A DNA stretch of 64,000 nucleotides from Bacteroidota bacterium (GCA_018266845.1 JAFDZO010000013.1:1-64000), one strand, 5' to 3'. Positions 34,357 through 43,708 are shown, numbered from the stretch's first letter. Notes: generated by a model not told the origin, from the sequence alone. A program made the numbers and translations.

Positions 34357-36600
34357 ATGGAAAGAAAACACAAACATTCGGAAACTAATTCTGAATTTTT
34401 TCAGACTGTTTCACACGATGAAACGGCTGATGTGAAATTCTACGTTAATGTTCTCCGCGCTAATATCCTTCCGATACTGGTTATATTTGCAGTATCATTA
34501 ATCTGCACATTTACATATCTGTACTTCGCAAAAAACATTTACCGTTCAACAACAGTTTTAAAGATAGATAATCCTAAGGGTAGCATTCTTGAAAATCCTT
34601 TTGGTGAATTAGGAGATTATCGCACAGAGAGATATATCTTAAACCAAATTGAAGTTCTGAAAAGCTTTTATATCAGAGATATAAGCGCGCGGGCTATCCT
34701 TGATTCTTTAAAAAATGTAAGCGACTATTCAGACTTTGCTTATATAGTTACAAAATCAAAGGATGGTAAAACTAATATTATCAGCGAAGATGCCTTAAGA
34801 AAAATGCTGATTGGCTTAATCGGAGTATCCCAGAAGAAAGGCTTAGACGCTATTGAAATCAGTGTTGAAGGACCTTCTTTTAAGGAGGCTCAGTTGATTA
34901 CGCTGACATATACTAATACATACGTAAATCACCTGAAAGACTTATCCCGTCAGGATGTAACGGCAATTAAACAATTTTTAGCTACGGAAAAAGATAAAAA
35001 ATTTAACGAGCTAAATACGGCTGAAGCAAGATTAGAAGATTTTCAAAAAAGAACGGGGTTGCTAATTCTTGATGCGCAGGTTCAAAACCTTGTTACGGTA
35101 ATTTCCCAGTATGATGCGCAGAAAAATGCTTCAGATATAGAACTGAAAGCAAATGAAAACGGGCTTTCGACGCTGAAAAAAGAAATCAGTAATATTGATC
35201 CTACAATGTATGACTATATTCAGGGACAGGTATCAAAATCTTATGTAGAGGAATTCCAGAGACAAATTGCTGAGTATGAAGTAAAAAGAGATATTGAAAA
35301 CTCTACGATAAAAGATCCGCAGGTGAAGGAAAAATTGATGAAAGATGCAAATGAAAGAATTTCAGAACTTAAGAAAAATCTTAACGATAAAGTTGCACAG
35401 CTTTCGGCGGGAATACTCTCAAACACTCCAGAAGAGAAAAAAGAATTATCGAGAAAAATTCTCGATGCGACTATTCAGAATCAATTATTAAGAACTAGGA
35501 CTTCATCACTTTCAAGTTACTTAAAAAAATATGAAACAGATTTTGCAAAACTACCTTCTGAAAGCATCGAGCTTGCAAAGCTTGAGAGAGATGCAAAGTC
35601 AGCGGAAAAATTGTATCTTATACTTGAAGAAAAATATCAGGAAGCAACAATAAACGAAAGAGCAAGAATTGCAAACGCTGTTTTACTGGATCCGGGTATT
35701 GAAGATTTCGGTCCGGTAAAGCCTAAAAAAAACATGGTTATTCTTTCGGGAATTATTATAGGACTGGGACTTGGTTTAGGTTTTGCGTTTATTAGAAATT
35801 ACCTCGATAAAACTATTAAAACTCCTGACCAGATTGAAAATAAAGGATTCAGTATTCTTTCATGGATTCCGAATATCGAAGGGCTTACGGATAAGTCTAT
35901 TCCCGGTTCGGAATTTATTGTAGCTTTAAAGCCGAAATCTCCGGTTGCAGAATCTTTTAAAGCGCTGCGAACAAGAGTAGAGTTTTCAAAGCTAGAGGCT
36001 GATCCTATAAAAACCATTTTAATAACAAGCTCCATACCTTCGGAAGGAAAAACGGTTGTTGCTCTCAATTTAGCCGGAACTTTTGCCCAAGCTGATAAAA
36101 AAGTACTTTTGGTTGACTGCGATTTGAGAAAGCCAAGAGTTCATTCCGCTTTAGGTGTTGACAGGTATCCGGGCTTAAGTGATTATTTGTTTAAGAATGT
36201 GGGACTGGACGATATAATAAGAAAAACAATTCAGGAAAATATGTACTTTATTTCAAGCGGTACTATCCCCCCTAATCCGTCTGAACTTCTGGGTTCTATT
36301 CAGATGCGGGAGTTTCTCAAAGAAATGAGAAACAGATTTGATATTATAGTGCTTGACTCACCGCCGTTTATCACTGTAACCGACGCTGAAATATTGTTTA
36401 AAATGACTGATGGAACAGTTCTTGTCGCGCAGGCAAGTAAAACACCTTTTGACGCTTTTGTTAAAAGCTATACAAGATTGAGCACACTTAACCCTCACAA
36501 CTTGCTGGGGTCTGTTCTCAATAATTTTGATTTTAAAGCAGCGTACGGATATACTTACAGCTACTATTATCATTACCAAACACCAAAGCAAAACGATTAA
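34357..36600 (+). CDS. Polysaccharide co-polymerase / tyrosine autokinase (Wzc-like)
   Basis: 747 residues. The Wzz domain has transmembrane helices near 31-53 and 459-480, with a long periplasmic coiled-coil region between (KKFNELNTAEARLEDFQKR and others). The cytoplasmic BY-kinase domain has Walker A SSIPSEGKT with K565, Walker A' LLVDCDLRKPR and Walker B DIIVLDSPPF. The C-terminus is a tyrosine cluster (seven Tyr in the last 16 residues) for autophosphorylation. It controls chain length and export of the capsule or exopolysaccharide with the Wzy pathway. The fused layout is that of proteobacterial/Bacteroidota Wzc. Confidence 0.93.
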   Translation: MERKHKHSETNSEFFQTVSHDETADVKFYVNVLRANILPILVIFAVSLICTFTYLYFAKNIYRSTTVLKIDNPKGSILENPFGELGDYRTERYILNQIEVLKSFYIRDISARAILDSLKNVSDYSDFAYIVTKSKDGKTNIISEDALRKMLIGLIGVSQKKGLDAIEISVEGPSFKEAQLITLTYTNTYVNHLKDLSRQDVTAIKQFLATEKDKKFNELNTAEARLEDFQKRTGLLILDAQVQNLVTVISQYDAQKNASDIELKANENGLSTLKKEISNIDPTMYDYIQGQVSKSYVEEFQRQIAEYEVKRDIENSTIKDPQVKEKLMKDANERISELKKNLNDKVAQLSAGILSNTPEEKKELSRKILDATIQNQLLRTRTSSLSSYLKKYETDFAKLPSESIELAKLERDAKSAEKLYLILEEKYQEATINERARIANAVLLDPGIEDFGPVKPKKNMVILSGIIIGLGLGLGFAFIRNYLDKTIKTPDQIENKGFSILSWIPNIEGLTDKSIPGSEFIVALKPKSPVAESFKALRTRVEFSKLEADPIKTILITSSIPSEGKTVVALNLAGTFAQADKKVLLVDCDLRKPRVHSALGVDRYPGLSDYLFKNVGLDDIIRKTIQENMYFISSGTIPPNPSELLGSIQMREFLKEMRNRFDIIVLDSPPFITVTDAEILFKMTDGTVLVAQASKTPFDAFVKSYTRLSTLNPHNLLGSVLNNFDFKAAYGYTYSYYYHYQTPKQND

Positions 36601-36607
36601 ATCATAG

Positions 36608-37609
36608 ATGGAACTAAAGGAATTTTATAAAGGAAAAAAAGTTTTTGTAACAGGCGCAGGGGGTTTTATCGGAAGCCATGTTGTGGAAGAGCTTGTTAAT
36701 AACGGAGCGGATGTTACTGCATTGGTGCATTACAATGCTTCTTCATATATTAATAATTTAAGATTTCTCTCTCCTGAAATTTTATCTAAGGTTGAAATAA
36801 AATTCGGAGATGTTACAGATGCTTTTCAGATGCAGTCTCTCACAAAGGGATGCGATATGATTCTTCATCTTGCTGCATTAATAGGTATTCCATATTCTTA
36901 TGCTGCTCCAGCTGCGTATGTATCGGCAAATATAAACGGTACGCTGAATATGCTTGAGGCAGCAAGAAATAATGGTATTCCAAAAATTGTTGTAACATCT
37001 ACTTCGGAAACATACGGCACCGCAATTTATGCTCCGATAGATGAGAAACATCCTATGCAGGGGCAATCTCCATACAGCGCAACAAAAATCGGCGCTGATA
37101 AATTGGCGGAGAGTTACTTCCTTTCATTCAACTTGCCTGTTTGTATTTTTAGACCATTTAATACATTCGGACCGAGGCAATCTATGAGGGCAGTTATTCC
37201 TACGATTATTACTCAAGCATTAACATCGAATGAAATAAAATTAGGCTCGTTGAGTCCTGTGCGTGATATGGTTTTTGTGAAAGATACGGCAAGAGGATTT
37301 TTACTTGCAGGTATGGAAGAGAAATCCATTGGTGAAGTAATCAGTGTTGGAACAGGCATAGGCGCAACTGTAGGGGAAATAGCTGAGGCGATTTTAAAAA
37401 TATTAGAGTCGGATAAAAAGATTGTTGAAGATTCTCAAAGAATTCGCCCTGAGAAAAGCGAAGTGTTTAAGCTGATTTGCGATAACACAAAAGCAAAAGA
37501 AATTTTAAATTGGACTCCGCAATATACTCTTGAGCAGGGCTTAAGAGAGGCGATTGCATTCATTCAGAGTAATATCAATTCATACGAAGCGGATAGATAC
37601 ACTGTCTAA
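36608..37609 (+). CDS. legB: NAD-dependent 4,6-dehydratase, LegB type
   Basis: 333 residues, extended SDR. The NAD motif is VTGAGGFIGSHVVEEL. The catalytic blocks are TSTSETYGTA and SPYSATKIGADKLAESY, with FRPFNTFGPRQSMRAVIPTII and RDMVFVKDTARGF. This pattern matches LegB, the GDP-GlcNAc 4,6-dehydratase of legionaminic acid synthesis, and similar Pse/Leg-locus dehydratases. The neighbours (a CMP-sugar synthetase, legI, legG and a PtmE-like nucleotidyltransferase) support this pathway. The reading frame stays open past its TAA into the next gene (see the CTG-start finding). Confidence 0.8.
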   Translation: MELKEFYKGKKVFVTGAGGFIGSHVVEELVNNGADVTALVHYNASSYINNLRFLSPEILSKVEIKFGDVTDAFQMQSLTKGCDMILHLAALIGIPYSYAAPAAYVSANINGTLNMLEAARNNGIPKIVVTSTSETYGTAIYAPIDEKHPMQGQSPYSATKIGADKLAESYFLSFNLPVCIFRPFNTFGPRQSMRAVIPTIITQALTSNEIKLGSLSPVRDMVFVKDTARGFLLAGMEEKSIGEVISVGTGIGATVGEIAEAILKILESDKKIVEDSQRIRPEKSEVFKLICDNTKAKEILNWTPQYTLEQGLREAIAFIQSNINSYEADRYTV

Positions 37610-37618
37610 TACTTTTCT

Positions 37619-38323
37619 CTGTATAAAAAAAATAAAATAGCTGCGTTAATAACTGCCAGAGGCGGTTCGAAGGGAATTCCGAAAAAGAATATCATTAATC
37701 TTTGCGGAAAGCCTTTAATACATTGGACTGTTGAGGCTGCTATAAAATCAAAATTTGTTGATGAAATTTTTTTATCAACTGATTCAGCTGATATAATCAA
37801 AGCAGTAAAAAAATTTCCTGTTGAAGTCCCTTTCAGAAGACCAAAAAATTTATCTGGAGATAAAGCGACAAGCACCGATGTAATTCTTCATTTTATAGAT
37901 TGGATGAAGGAAAGCGGGAATGTTTACGATACATTACTTTTGCTCCAGCCAACTTCTCCATTCAGAAAAGCTGAACACATAGATAACTCTATTAAAAAAT
38001 TCTTATCAGATAGCAAGGCGTTATCGCTTATTTCCGTTACAGAAAATATTAAAAGTCCTTATCTCTCAAGAAAGATAAATTCAAAAAGTTATCTCGAAAA
38101 TATATTTAATGTAGAGAGTGAAAGAAGGAGGCAGGATATTCCTGTTACATACTATATTAACGGTGCAATATATTTAATGAGAATAAATGATTTTGAAAAG
38201 TACAAAACTTTTCAAACATCAAAGACTTTAGCTTATGAAATGCCGTATTATAATTCGATAGATATTGATGAACCGATGGATTTAAAAATTGCAGAACTAT
38301 ATTATAAACAAAAACTGATTTAA
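37619..38323 (+). CDS. legF: CMP-nonulosonate (acylneuraminate) cytidylyltransferase, probable CTG start
   Basis: About 234 residues. The N-terminal nucleotide-binding motif ALITARGGSKGIPKKNI begins at codon 37640, and the FLSTDS, LLLQPTSPFRKAEHI and ETxxIDxP-like YNSIDIDEPMDL blocks follow, so this is a complete CMP-sugar synthetase. The first ATG in frame (37904) is too far in and would remove the active site. Upstream of the motif the frame has no ATG, GTG or TTG before the legB stop at 37607. The best start is CTG 37619, giving a normal length. In the pathway it activates the nonulosonic acid with CTP. The role is clear; the exact sugar (Leg, Pse, Neu) is inferred. Confidence 0.82.
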   Translation: MYKKNKIAALITARGGSKGIPKKNIINLCGKPLIHWTVEAAIKSKFVDEIFLSTDSADIIKAVKKFPVEVPFRRPKNLSGDKATSTDVILHFIDWMKESGNVYDTLLLLQPTSPFRKAEHIDNSIKKFLSDSKALSLISVTENIKSPYLSRKINSKSYLENIFNVESERRRQDIPVTYYINGAIYLMRINDFEKYKTFQTSKTLAYEMPYYNSIDIDEPMDLKIAELYYKQKLI

Positions 38324-39177
38324 TGAATCATAGAGTAATAGCAAGGCTTGATATAAAAGGACCAAACTTAGTAAAGGGAATTCACCTTGAAGGATTGCGT
38401 GTCATGGGTAAGCCGGAAGAGTTTGCATCTTATTACAACGAAGCCGGCGCAGATGAATTATTATATATGGACGTAGTTGCAAGCTTGTATGACAGAAATA
38501 GCTTAAAAGATATTATAACAAGAACTGCAAAAGAAATTTTTATCCCGTTGACAGTCGGCGGCGGATTGAGAAGTATTGAAGACATAACGGAAGTTTTGCG
38601 TTATGGCGCAGATAAAGTATCGTTGAATACAGCAGCGATAAAAAATCCTGAAATTATTAGGCAGGCATCTGAAGCATTCGGCTCTTCTACAATTGTTATT
38701 GCAATAGAAGCAATAAAACAAAACGACGGTAAATATTTATGCTACACAGATAACGGGAGAGAATATACAGGTATTGATGCTTTTGAGTGGGCAGAGAAAG
38801 CGCAGGATTTAGGCGCGGGAGAATTGATTGTAACATCGGTTGATAAAGAGGGAACCGGTGAAGGTTTTGATATAGAGCTAACAAGGAAAATATCTGATGC
38901 TGTGAGAATTCCTGTAATTGCGCATGGAGGTCCGGGCAAGCTGGAGCATTTTGAAGAAATAATTCGTGAAGGAAATGCAGATGCAGTAACAGTTGCTTCA
39001 ATGATTCACTATGATTATGTTTCTAAAAATAAATCGCAGGGTGAATTTAAAGGTGAAGGAAATGTAACTTTTATTAACAGCGGAAAAGAATTCGGTAAAA
39101 TTAATAAAGCGGAGATTATGGATATAAAAAAATATTTATCGGAAAAAGGAATTGACTGCAGGTATATAAATGAATGA
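38323..39177 (+). CDS. HisF-like cyclase subunit of an N-acetyl-sugar amidotransferase system
   Basis: 284 residues, a TIM barrel of the HisF family (longer than the roughly 255 of HisF). ARLDIKGPNLVKGI retains the first catalytic aspartate (D10), PLTVGGGLRSIED and HGGPGKLEHFEEII are the phosphate-binding loops. The second catalytic position reads VIAIEAIK, with E129 where histidine-pathway HisF has Asp (D130 in Thermotoga numbering). It lies in a polysaccharide locus with a HisH-like glutaminase and a PP-loop sugar amidotransferase. It is therefore the WbuZ/HisF2 type that channels ammonia, not histidine biosynthesis. Confidence 0.86.
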   Translation: MNHRVIARLDIKGPNLVKGIHLEGLRVMGKPEEFASYYNEAGADELLYMDVVASLYDRNSLKDIITRTAKEIFIPLTVGGGLRSIEDITEVLRYGADKVSLNTAAIKNPEIIRQASEAFGSSTIVIAIEAIKQNDGKYLCYTDNGREYTGIDAFEWAEKAQDLGAGELIVTSVDKEGTGEGFDIELTRKISDAVRIPVIAHGGPGKLEHFEEIIREGNADAVTVASMIHYDYVSKNKSQGEFKGEGNVTFINSGKEFGKINKAEIMDIKKYLSEKGIDCRYINE

Positions 39178-39850
39178 AGAAAAGAAATATCAGGTCGCAA
39201 TAATTGATTATGAAATGGGAAACATGTTCAGTGTTGACCATGCCTGCAAATACGTCGGCTTGAACTCAATTATTACAGAGGATAAAGATGTAATTATGAA
39301 CTCAGATGCAGCCATACTTCCGGGAGTAGGCGCTTTTGGAAACTGTATGGCAAATTTAAACAAGCTTGATTTGGTTTCTCCCATAAAAGATTTTGTTGCA
39401 TCGGGAAAACCGTTCCTTGGAATTTGTCTTGGGCTTCAACTGCTTTTTACTGAAAGTGAAGAGTTTGGTCTCTCACGAGGGTTGGATTTGATACAAGGTA
39501 AAGTTGTAAGATTCCCAAGTGAAAATACTGTTGGAAAAAAATTAAAAGTACCGCAAGTTGGTTGGAATCATATTTATGAGAATAAACAAAATGAAAATCA
39601 CTGGGGCAATTCTATATTAAAGGATACCACATCAAAGGAGTTTATGTATTTCGTGCATTCTTACTATGTAAAACCTGATAACGATAATGACATTCTTACT
39701 TTAACAAACTATGAAGGAATAGAATATTGTTCCGGTGTAAAAAAAAATAATATCACCGCTTTTCAGTTTCATCCTGAAAAAAGCGGACATGAAGGAATAA
39801 AAATTTATAAAAACTGGGTTACAGAAATTAAAAATTTTAAAGAAAATTAA
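39170..39850 (+). CDS. HisH-like class I glutaminase subunit (WbuY/HisH2 type)
   Basis: 226 residues with a full class I glutamine amidotransferase triad: nucleophile C86 in LGICLGLQLLF, and His and Glu in the FQFHPEKSGHEG segment near the C-terminus. PGVGAFGNCM is the oxyanion-strand region. The family normally partners HisF; here its start overlaps the HisF-like gene by 8 nt and its end overlaps the sugar amidotransferase. It releases ammonia for transfer to the sugar substrate. Lacking other his genes nearby, a histidine role is unlikely. Confidence 0.87.
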   Translation: MNEEKKYQVAIIDYEMGNMFSVDHACKYVGLNSIITEDKDVIMNSDAAILPGVGAFGNCMANLNKLDLVSPIKDFVASGKPFLGICLGLQLLFTESEEFGLSRGLDLIQGKVVRFPSENTVGKKLKVPQVGWNHIYENKQNENHWGNSILKDTTSKEFMYFVHSYYVKPDNDNDILTLTNYEGIEYCSGVKKNNITAFQFHPEKSGHEGIKIYKNWVTEIKNFKEN

Positions 39851-41079
39851 TGAGCAATAAATTAGAAGCGTACTATGGACTTCCTGAAGAAGTAAAATTC
39901 TGCAAGAAGTGTGTGATGTCGAATCAAAGACCGGCTTCAACTCCTGAATTCAAACACACTATTGAAAGCAAAAAAACTACTCTTAATATTGGAGAAGACG
40001 GAATCTGCGATGCTTGCAGGGTAAACGAAGGAAAAGAAAATATTGACTGGGAAAAAAGGGAGCAGGAGCTTCTAAAGCTTCTTGATAAACATAGAAGAAA
40101 CGATGGCAAGTATGACTGTATAGTACCCGGCAGCGGCGGAAAGGATAGCGCGTATCAGTCATGGATGCTAAAGTATAAATACGGAATGAACCCATTGACG
40201 ATAACGTGGCCTCCGATTTTATATACGGATTACGGTTATCAGAACTGGAAGAACTGGGTTGAGGTTGGCGGTTTTGATAATCTTACGTTCAAGCAGAACG
40301 GAAGAATAATGAAACTTCTGACAAGATTATCTATTGAAAATTTATTTCACCCATTTCAGACATTTATTCTTGGGCAGAAAAATCTTGCACCCAAGATTGC
40401 AATAAATTATGATATACCTCTTATTTTTTACGGTGAGAATGAAGCTGAGTACGGTAATCCAATCGCTGACGATGCGACTTCACTGAGAGATAAATCTTAC
40501 TTCAGCATGACTCACTTAAAAGATATGTATCTTGCAGGTGTATCTATAGAAGAGTTAATGGAAAAATATGATGTAAAGCTAGCTGACCTTATGACATTCT
40601 TACCCGCTGACCATGACCAGCTTGAGAAATCAAAAATCGAAGTTCATTACCTTGGTTATTATTTGAAATGGGTTCCGCAGGAAGTTTATTATCATGCAGT
40701 TGAGCATACGGGATTCAAGGCGCGTCCGTTCAGAACGCAGGGTACGTATTCCAAGTATAACAGCATAGACGATAAGATAGATGATTTACATTATTATACT
40801 ACATTCATAAAGTTCGGTATAGGAAGAACAACATACGATGCTTCTCAGGAAATAAGAAATAAACATTTGACAAGAGAAGAGGGACTTGCTCTTGTGAAAA
40901 AATTTGACGGCGAATTTCCTGACAGATATTTCAAAGATATAATGTCTCATATAGGCATGACCGAAGAAAGATTTTTTGAGCTTGCAGATAAATTCCGCTC
41001 ACCGCATTTATGGGGTAAGGATGCTGAAGGAAACTGGAAGCTAAGGCATACAGTAAATAAGACAGGCTTAGACGACTAA
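39850..41079 (+). CDS. N-acetyl-sugar amidotransferase (WbuX/PseA/WbpG type)
   Basis: 409 residues with a PP-loop ATP-pyrophosphatase fold. Two cysteine pairs FCKKCVMSNQRPAS and GICDACRVNEG form a zinc knuckle; the PP-loop is VPGSGGKDSAYQSW. The blocks YGENEAEYGNP and FGIGRTTYDASQEIRNKHLTREEG are family-specific. These enzymes use ammonia to turn an N-acetyl into an acetamidino group, on 2,3-diacetamido uronic acids (WbpG) or nonulosonates (PseA). Both kinds of substrate could be made here, so the true one is open. It is directly coupled to the HisF/HisH-like partners. Confidence 0.88.
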   Translation: MSNKLEAYYGLPEEVKFCKKCVMSNQRPASTPEFKHTIESKKTTLNIGEDGICDACRVNEGKENIDWEKREQELLKLLDKHRRNDGKYDCIVPGSGGKDSAYQSWMLKYKYGMNPLTITWPPILYTDYGYQNWKNWVEVGGFDNLTFKQNGRIMKLLTRLSIENLFHPFQTFILGQKNLAPKIAINYDIPLIFYGENEAEYGNPIADDATSLRDKSYFSMTHLKDMYLAGVSIEELMEKYDVKLADLMTFLPADHDQLEKSKIEVHYLGYYLKWVPQEVYYHAVEHTGFKARPFRTQGTYSKYNSIDDKIDDLHYYTTFIKFGIGRTTYDASQEIRNKHLTREEGLALVKKFDGEFPDRYFKDIMSHIGMTEERFFELADKFRSPHLWGKDAEGNWKLRHTVNKTGLDD

Positions 41080-41094
41080 TATTAAAAATAAGAA

Positions 41095-42078
41095 TTGGCA
41101 AAGAGAATTTTATTTACATCTCCAGGTAGAAGATTTGAACTGATAAATTTTTTCAAAGAAGAATTTACAGGTTATGAATTTATCGGCGCAGATGCGTTTA
41201 AAACTTCACCCGCTGCATACATACTTGATAGAGTTTATGAAGTCCCGTTAAAGATAGATGATGCTTACACAGAGGCGGTAATTGAAATTTGTAAAAAAGA
41301 AGAAATTGAATTTGTAATTCCTTTGCTCGACCCTGAGCTGCCTTTTTTTTCTAAAGCGGAAAAAGAGTTTCAAAAAATAGGAGTAAAAGTCTGGGTGCCT
41401 TCGTACAATATTGTAGAACTTTCAAATAATAAATTTTTAACTTATAACCGGTTTAGAGATAAGGATGTAAATCTACCTGAAACTTGGATGTTAAAAGATT
41501 TCATTGAAAAAAATGTTTCTACATGCTATGAAAAATTAATTCTTAAGCCTGCTACAGGTTCAGCATCAAAGGGAATTTATAAAATAAATTCTTCTGAGGT
41601 AAAACAAATTTTTGAAAGCAATAACTTAAATTCCGCAGCCTATATAGTTCAGCAATGTATAGATTTTGATTTTGAGGTTACAGTTGATTTATATGGTGAT
41701 GGAAATGGAAATATTATAGAGTACTGTCAGAGAAAAAGAATAAGCACTCGCGGAGGAGAAGTTGAGAAAGGAATCACGGTCAATTTCCCAAAGGTAACTG
41801 ATGTAGTTAAGAAGGTAGTAAGTGAATTAAAGATTTTAGGAGTTGTAAATATTCAGGTAATGGTGAAGGATGATAAAGTTTATCTCGGAGAAATTAATCC
41901 GCGCTTCGGGGGAGGGTATCCTCTTGCGCATAAAGCCGGTTCTAATTTAATTCAGCATATTAAATGCTATATGAATAAATCTTCCTATGAAAGTATAGAT
42001 GTCAGATATAAAGAAAATTTTTATATGCTTAGGTATGATAATGCAGTTTACACGGATAATTTATTAGAGTTGATTTGA
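41095..42078 (+). CDS. ATP-grasp domain protein (carbamoyl-phosphate-synthase-like)
   Basis: 327 residues. ATP-grasp landmarks are YEKLILKPATGSASKGIYK (phosphate-binding loop), VQQCIDFDFEVTVDLYG and the metal-binding strand VYLGEINPRFGGGYPL near 275-290. An N-terminal Rossmann-like domain (RILFTSPGRRFELINFF) precedes it. Such proteins make acyl-phosphate-activated ligations, for example of an amino acid or carboxylate to an amine or a sugar. It overlaps the downstream HAD gene by 4 nt and lies between amidotransferase and legI genes, so it probably decorates the same sugar. The start is TTG. Confidence 0.75.
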   Translation: MAKRILFTSPGRRFELINFFKEEFTGYEFIGADAFKTSPAAYILDRVYEVPLKIDDAYTEAVIEICKKEEIEFVIPLLDPELPFFSKAEKEFQKIGVKVWVPSYNIVELSNNKFLTYNRFRDKDVNLPETWMLKDFIEKNVSTCYEKLILKPATGSASKGIYKINSSEVKQIFESNNLNSAAYIVQQCIDFDFEVTVDLYGDGNGNIIEYCQRKRISTRGGEVEKGITVNFPKVTDVVKKVVSELKILGVVNIQVMVKDDKVYLGEINPRFGGGYPLAHKAGSNLIQHIKCYMNKSSYESIDVRYKENFYMLRYDNAVYTDNLLELI

Positions 42079-42707
42079 AAGTTGTAGGATTTGATTTAGA
42101 TGATACGATCTACTTGCACTGGGATTACGAAAAAATTCTTTTCGACACAATAGCAAAATCTATTGAATATAAGTTCGGATTTGAGAAAGAAAAAGTTTTC
42201 GCTGAAATGCAGAAGCTTTTTGATGCGAAAGATTTTGACAGATTGTTTGATAAGGCTGTAATCAATAGCAAATATGAACTGCCCGAAGAGTGGGATGAAT
42301 TTGTAACAAGCAAAATTCTTCCATTCTATAGGAATCATAAACCTGATTCCAAATTAAAACCATTTGAATGGGTAAATGTTTTACTCAGCCAAATTAGAGA
42401 AAAAGGTTGTAAGTTAGTTCTGATAACAAACGGTGGTGCAAAGATTCAAAGAAATAAAATTGAGTTATTGAATCTTTCAAATCATTTTGATAAAATTTAT
42501 ATCTCTGATGAGTTTAATCCTCCAATGAGAAAGCCGGATTTAAAAATATTTGAAAAAGTTTTGGAAGATTTTAATGTGAAGGCGAATGAAATGATTTATA
42601 TAGGAGATTCCATGGAGAAAGACGGAGCATGTGAAAAACTCGGAATAAAATTTTTATTATTTTCAGATTACAAAAAATTATACGAAATACTTGATATAGC
42701 TCAATGA
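42075..42707 (+). CDS. HAD-superfamily hydrolase
   Basis: 210 residues, a subfamily IA HAD phosphatase. Motif I is FDLDDTIYLH with nucleophile D7 and acid D9; motif II is LITNGGAKIQ; motif III/IV are KPDLKIFEKV and YIGDSMEKDGACEKLG. The helical cap follows motif I. The overlap with the ATP-grasp gene (TTGA) and with legI (4 nt) suggests joint expression. It may dephosphorylate a sugar-phosphate intermediate, but LegI condensation does not itself need a phosphatase. Substrate not known. Confidence 0.8.
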   Translation: MKVVGFDLDDTIYLHWDYEKILFDTIAKSIEYKFGFEKEKVFAEMQKLFDAKDFDRLFDKAVINSKYELPEEWDEFVTSKILPFYRNHKPDSKLKPFEWVNVLLSQIREKGCKLVLITNGGAKIQRNKIELLNLSNHFDKIYISDEFNPPMRKPDLKIFEKVLEDFNVKANEMIYIGDSMEKDGACEKLGIKFLLFSDYKKLYEILDIAQ

Positions 42708-43708
42708 AGAGAACTTTTATTATAGCAGAAGCAGGTGTAAATCATAACGGGCAGCTTGATTTAGCATATAAGCTTGTTGATGAAGCTGTAAAAGCAGGAG
42801 CAGATGCAGTAAAATTTCAGACGGCAGTTCCTGAACTTGTGATGACAGAATATGCCACAAAGGCAGAGTATCAGATAACAAACACCGGTGAAGCAGGCTC
42901 GCAAATCGAGATGGCAAAGAAAATTCATCTGCCCCTTGATGCGTATAAAGGATTAAAAGAATATTGCGAAAAGAATAATATTATTTTTTTATCAACACCA
43001 TTTGATATGAAATCATTGGAGCTTTTGCTTAGCTTCAATATGCCTTATATGAAAGTTCCTTCAGGTGAGATAACAAATTATCCTTACCTGAAAAGAATTG
43101 GTGAGCAGAATATGAACGTGATTATTTCAACAGGAATGTCAACGCTCGATGATGTCAGGGAATGTTTAAATTTAATAATTTCTTCCGGCACTGATAAAAA
43201 TAAAGTTACGCTGCTGCATTGCACAACGGAATACCCGGCTCCATTGCAGGATGTTAATCTAAAAGCAATGCTGGCATTGAAAGATACATTTGGAGTTAAC
43301 GTTGGATATTCAGATCATACTAAAGGAATAGAAATTTCAATTGCTGCTGCTGCTATGGGAGCAACCGTAATTGAAAAACATTTTACGCTGGATAAAAATA
43401 TGGAGGGACCTGATCATGTTGCATCTCTTGAACCTAATGAACTTGCAGAAATGGTAAGATGTATTCGGAATGTAGATTTAGCAATGGGAGATGGTGTAAA
43501 ACAAATTGTTTCTTCGGAAGAAAAAAATATTGTAATTGCGCGAAAAAGCATTTTAGCTGCTCACGATATAAACGAAGGTGAAATTTTTACTGATAAAAAT
43601 TTAATCGTTAAGAGACCGGGTAATGGAATAAATCCTATGAGATGGAATGAAGTTGTAGGTAGAAAAGCGAAAAGAAAATTTTCTAAAGACGAACTAATAG
43701 AGCTTTGA
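42704..43708 (+). CDS. legI: Nonulosonate synthase, LegI/NeuB type
   Basis: 334 residues. The NeuB TIM barrel begins FIIAEAGVNHNGQLDLAYKLVDEA with the usual GADAVKFQT, FDMKSLELL, KVPSGEITNYPYLKRI, STGMSTLDDV, LLHCTTEYPAP and VGYSDHTKGIE motifs, and the metal site IEKHFTLDKNMEGPDHVASL. The C-terminal SAF antifreeze-like domain (about 275-330) follows. It condenses phosphoenolpyruvate with a 6-deoxy or N-acetyl mannosamine-type sugar. With legB and PtmE-like neighbours, legionaminic acid is more likely than sialic acid. Confidence 0.9.
   Translation: MKRTFIIAEAGVNHNGQLDLAYKLVDEAVKAGADAVKFQTAVPELVMTEYATKAEYQITNTGEAGSQIEMAKKIHLPLDAYKGLKEYCEKNNIIFLSTPFDMKSLELLLSFNMPYMKVPSGEITNYPYLKRIGEQNMNVIISTGMSTLDDVRECLNLIISSGTDKNKVTLLHCTTEYPAPLQDVNLKAMLALKDTFGVNVGYSDHTKGIEISIAAAAMGATVIEKHFTLDKNMEGPDHVASLEPNELAEMVRCIRNVDLAMGDGVKQIVSSEEKNIVIARKSILAAHDINEGEIFTDKNLIVKRPGNGINPMRWNEVVGRKAKRKFSKDELIEL

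Noticed and set aside
38323-39850. Histidine biosynthesis genes hisF and hisH
   Set aside because: No other his genes, a catalytic Asp replaced in HisF, and tight coupling to a sugar amidotransferase in a polysaccharide locus.
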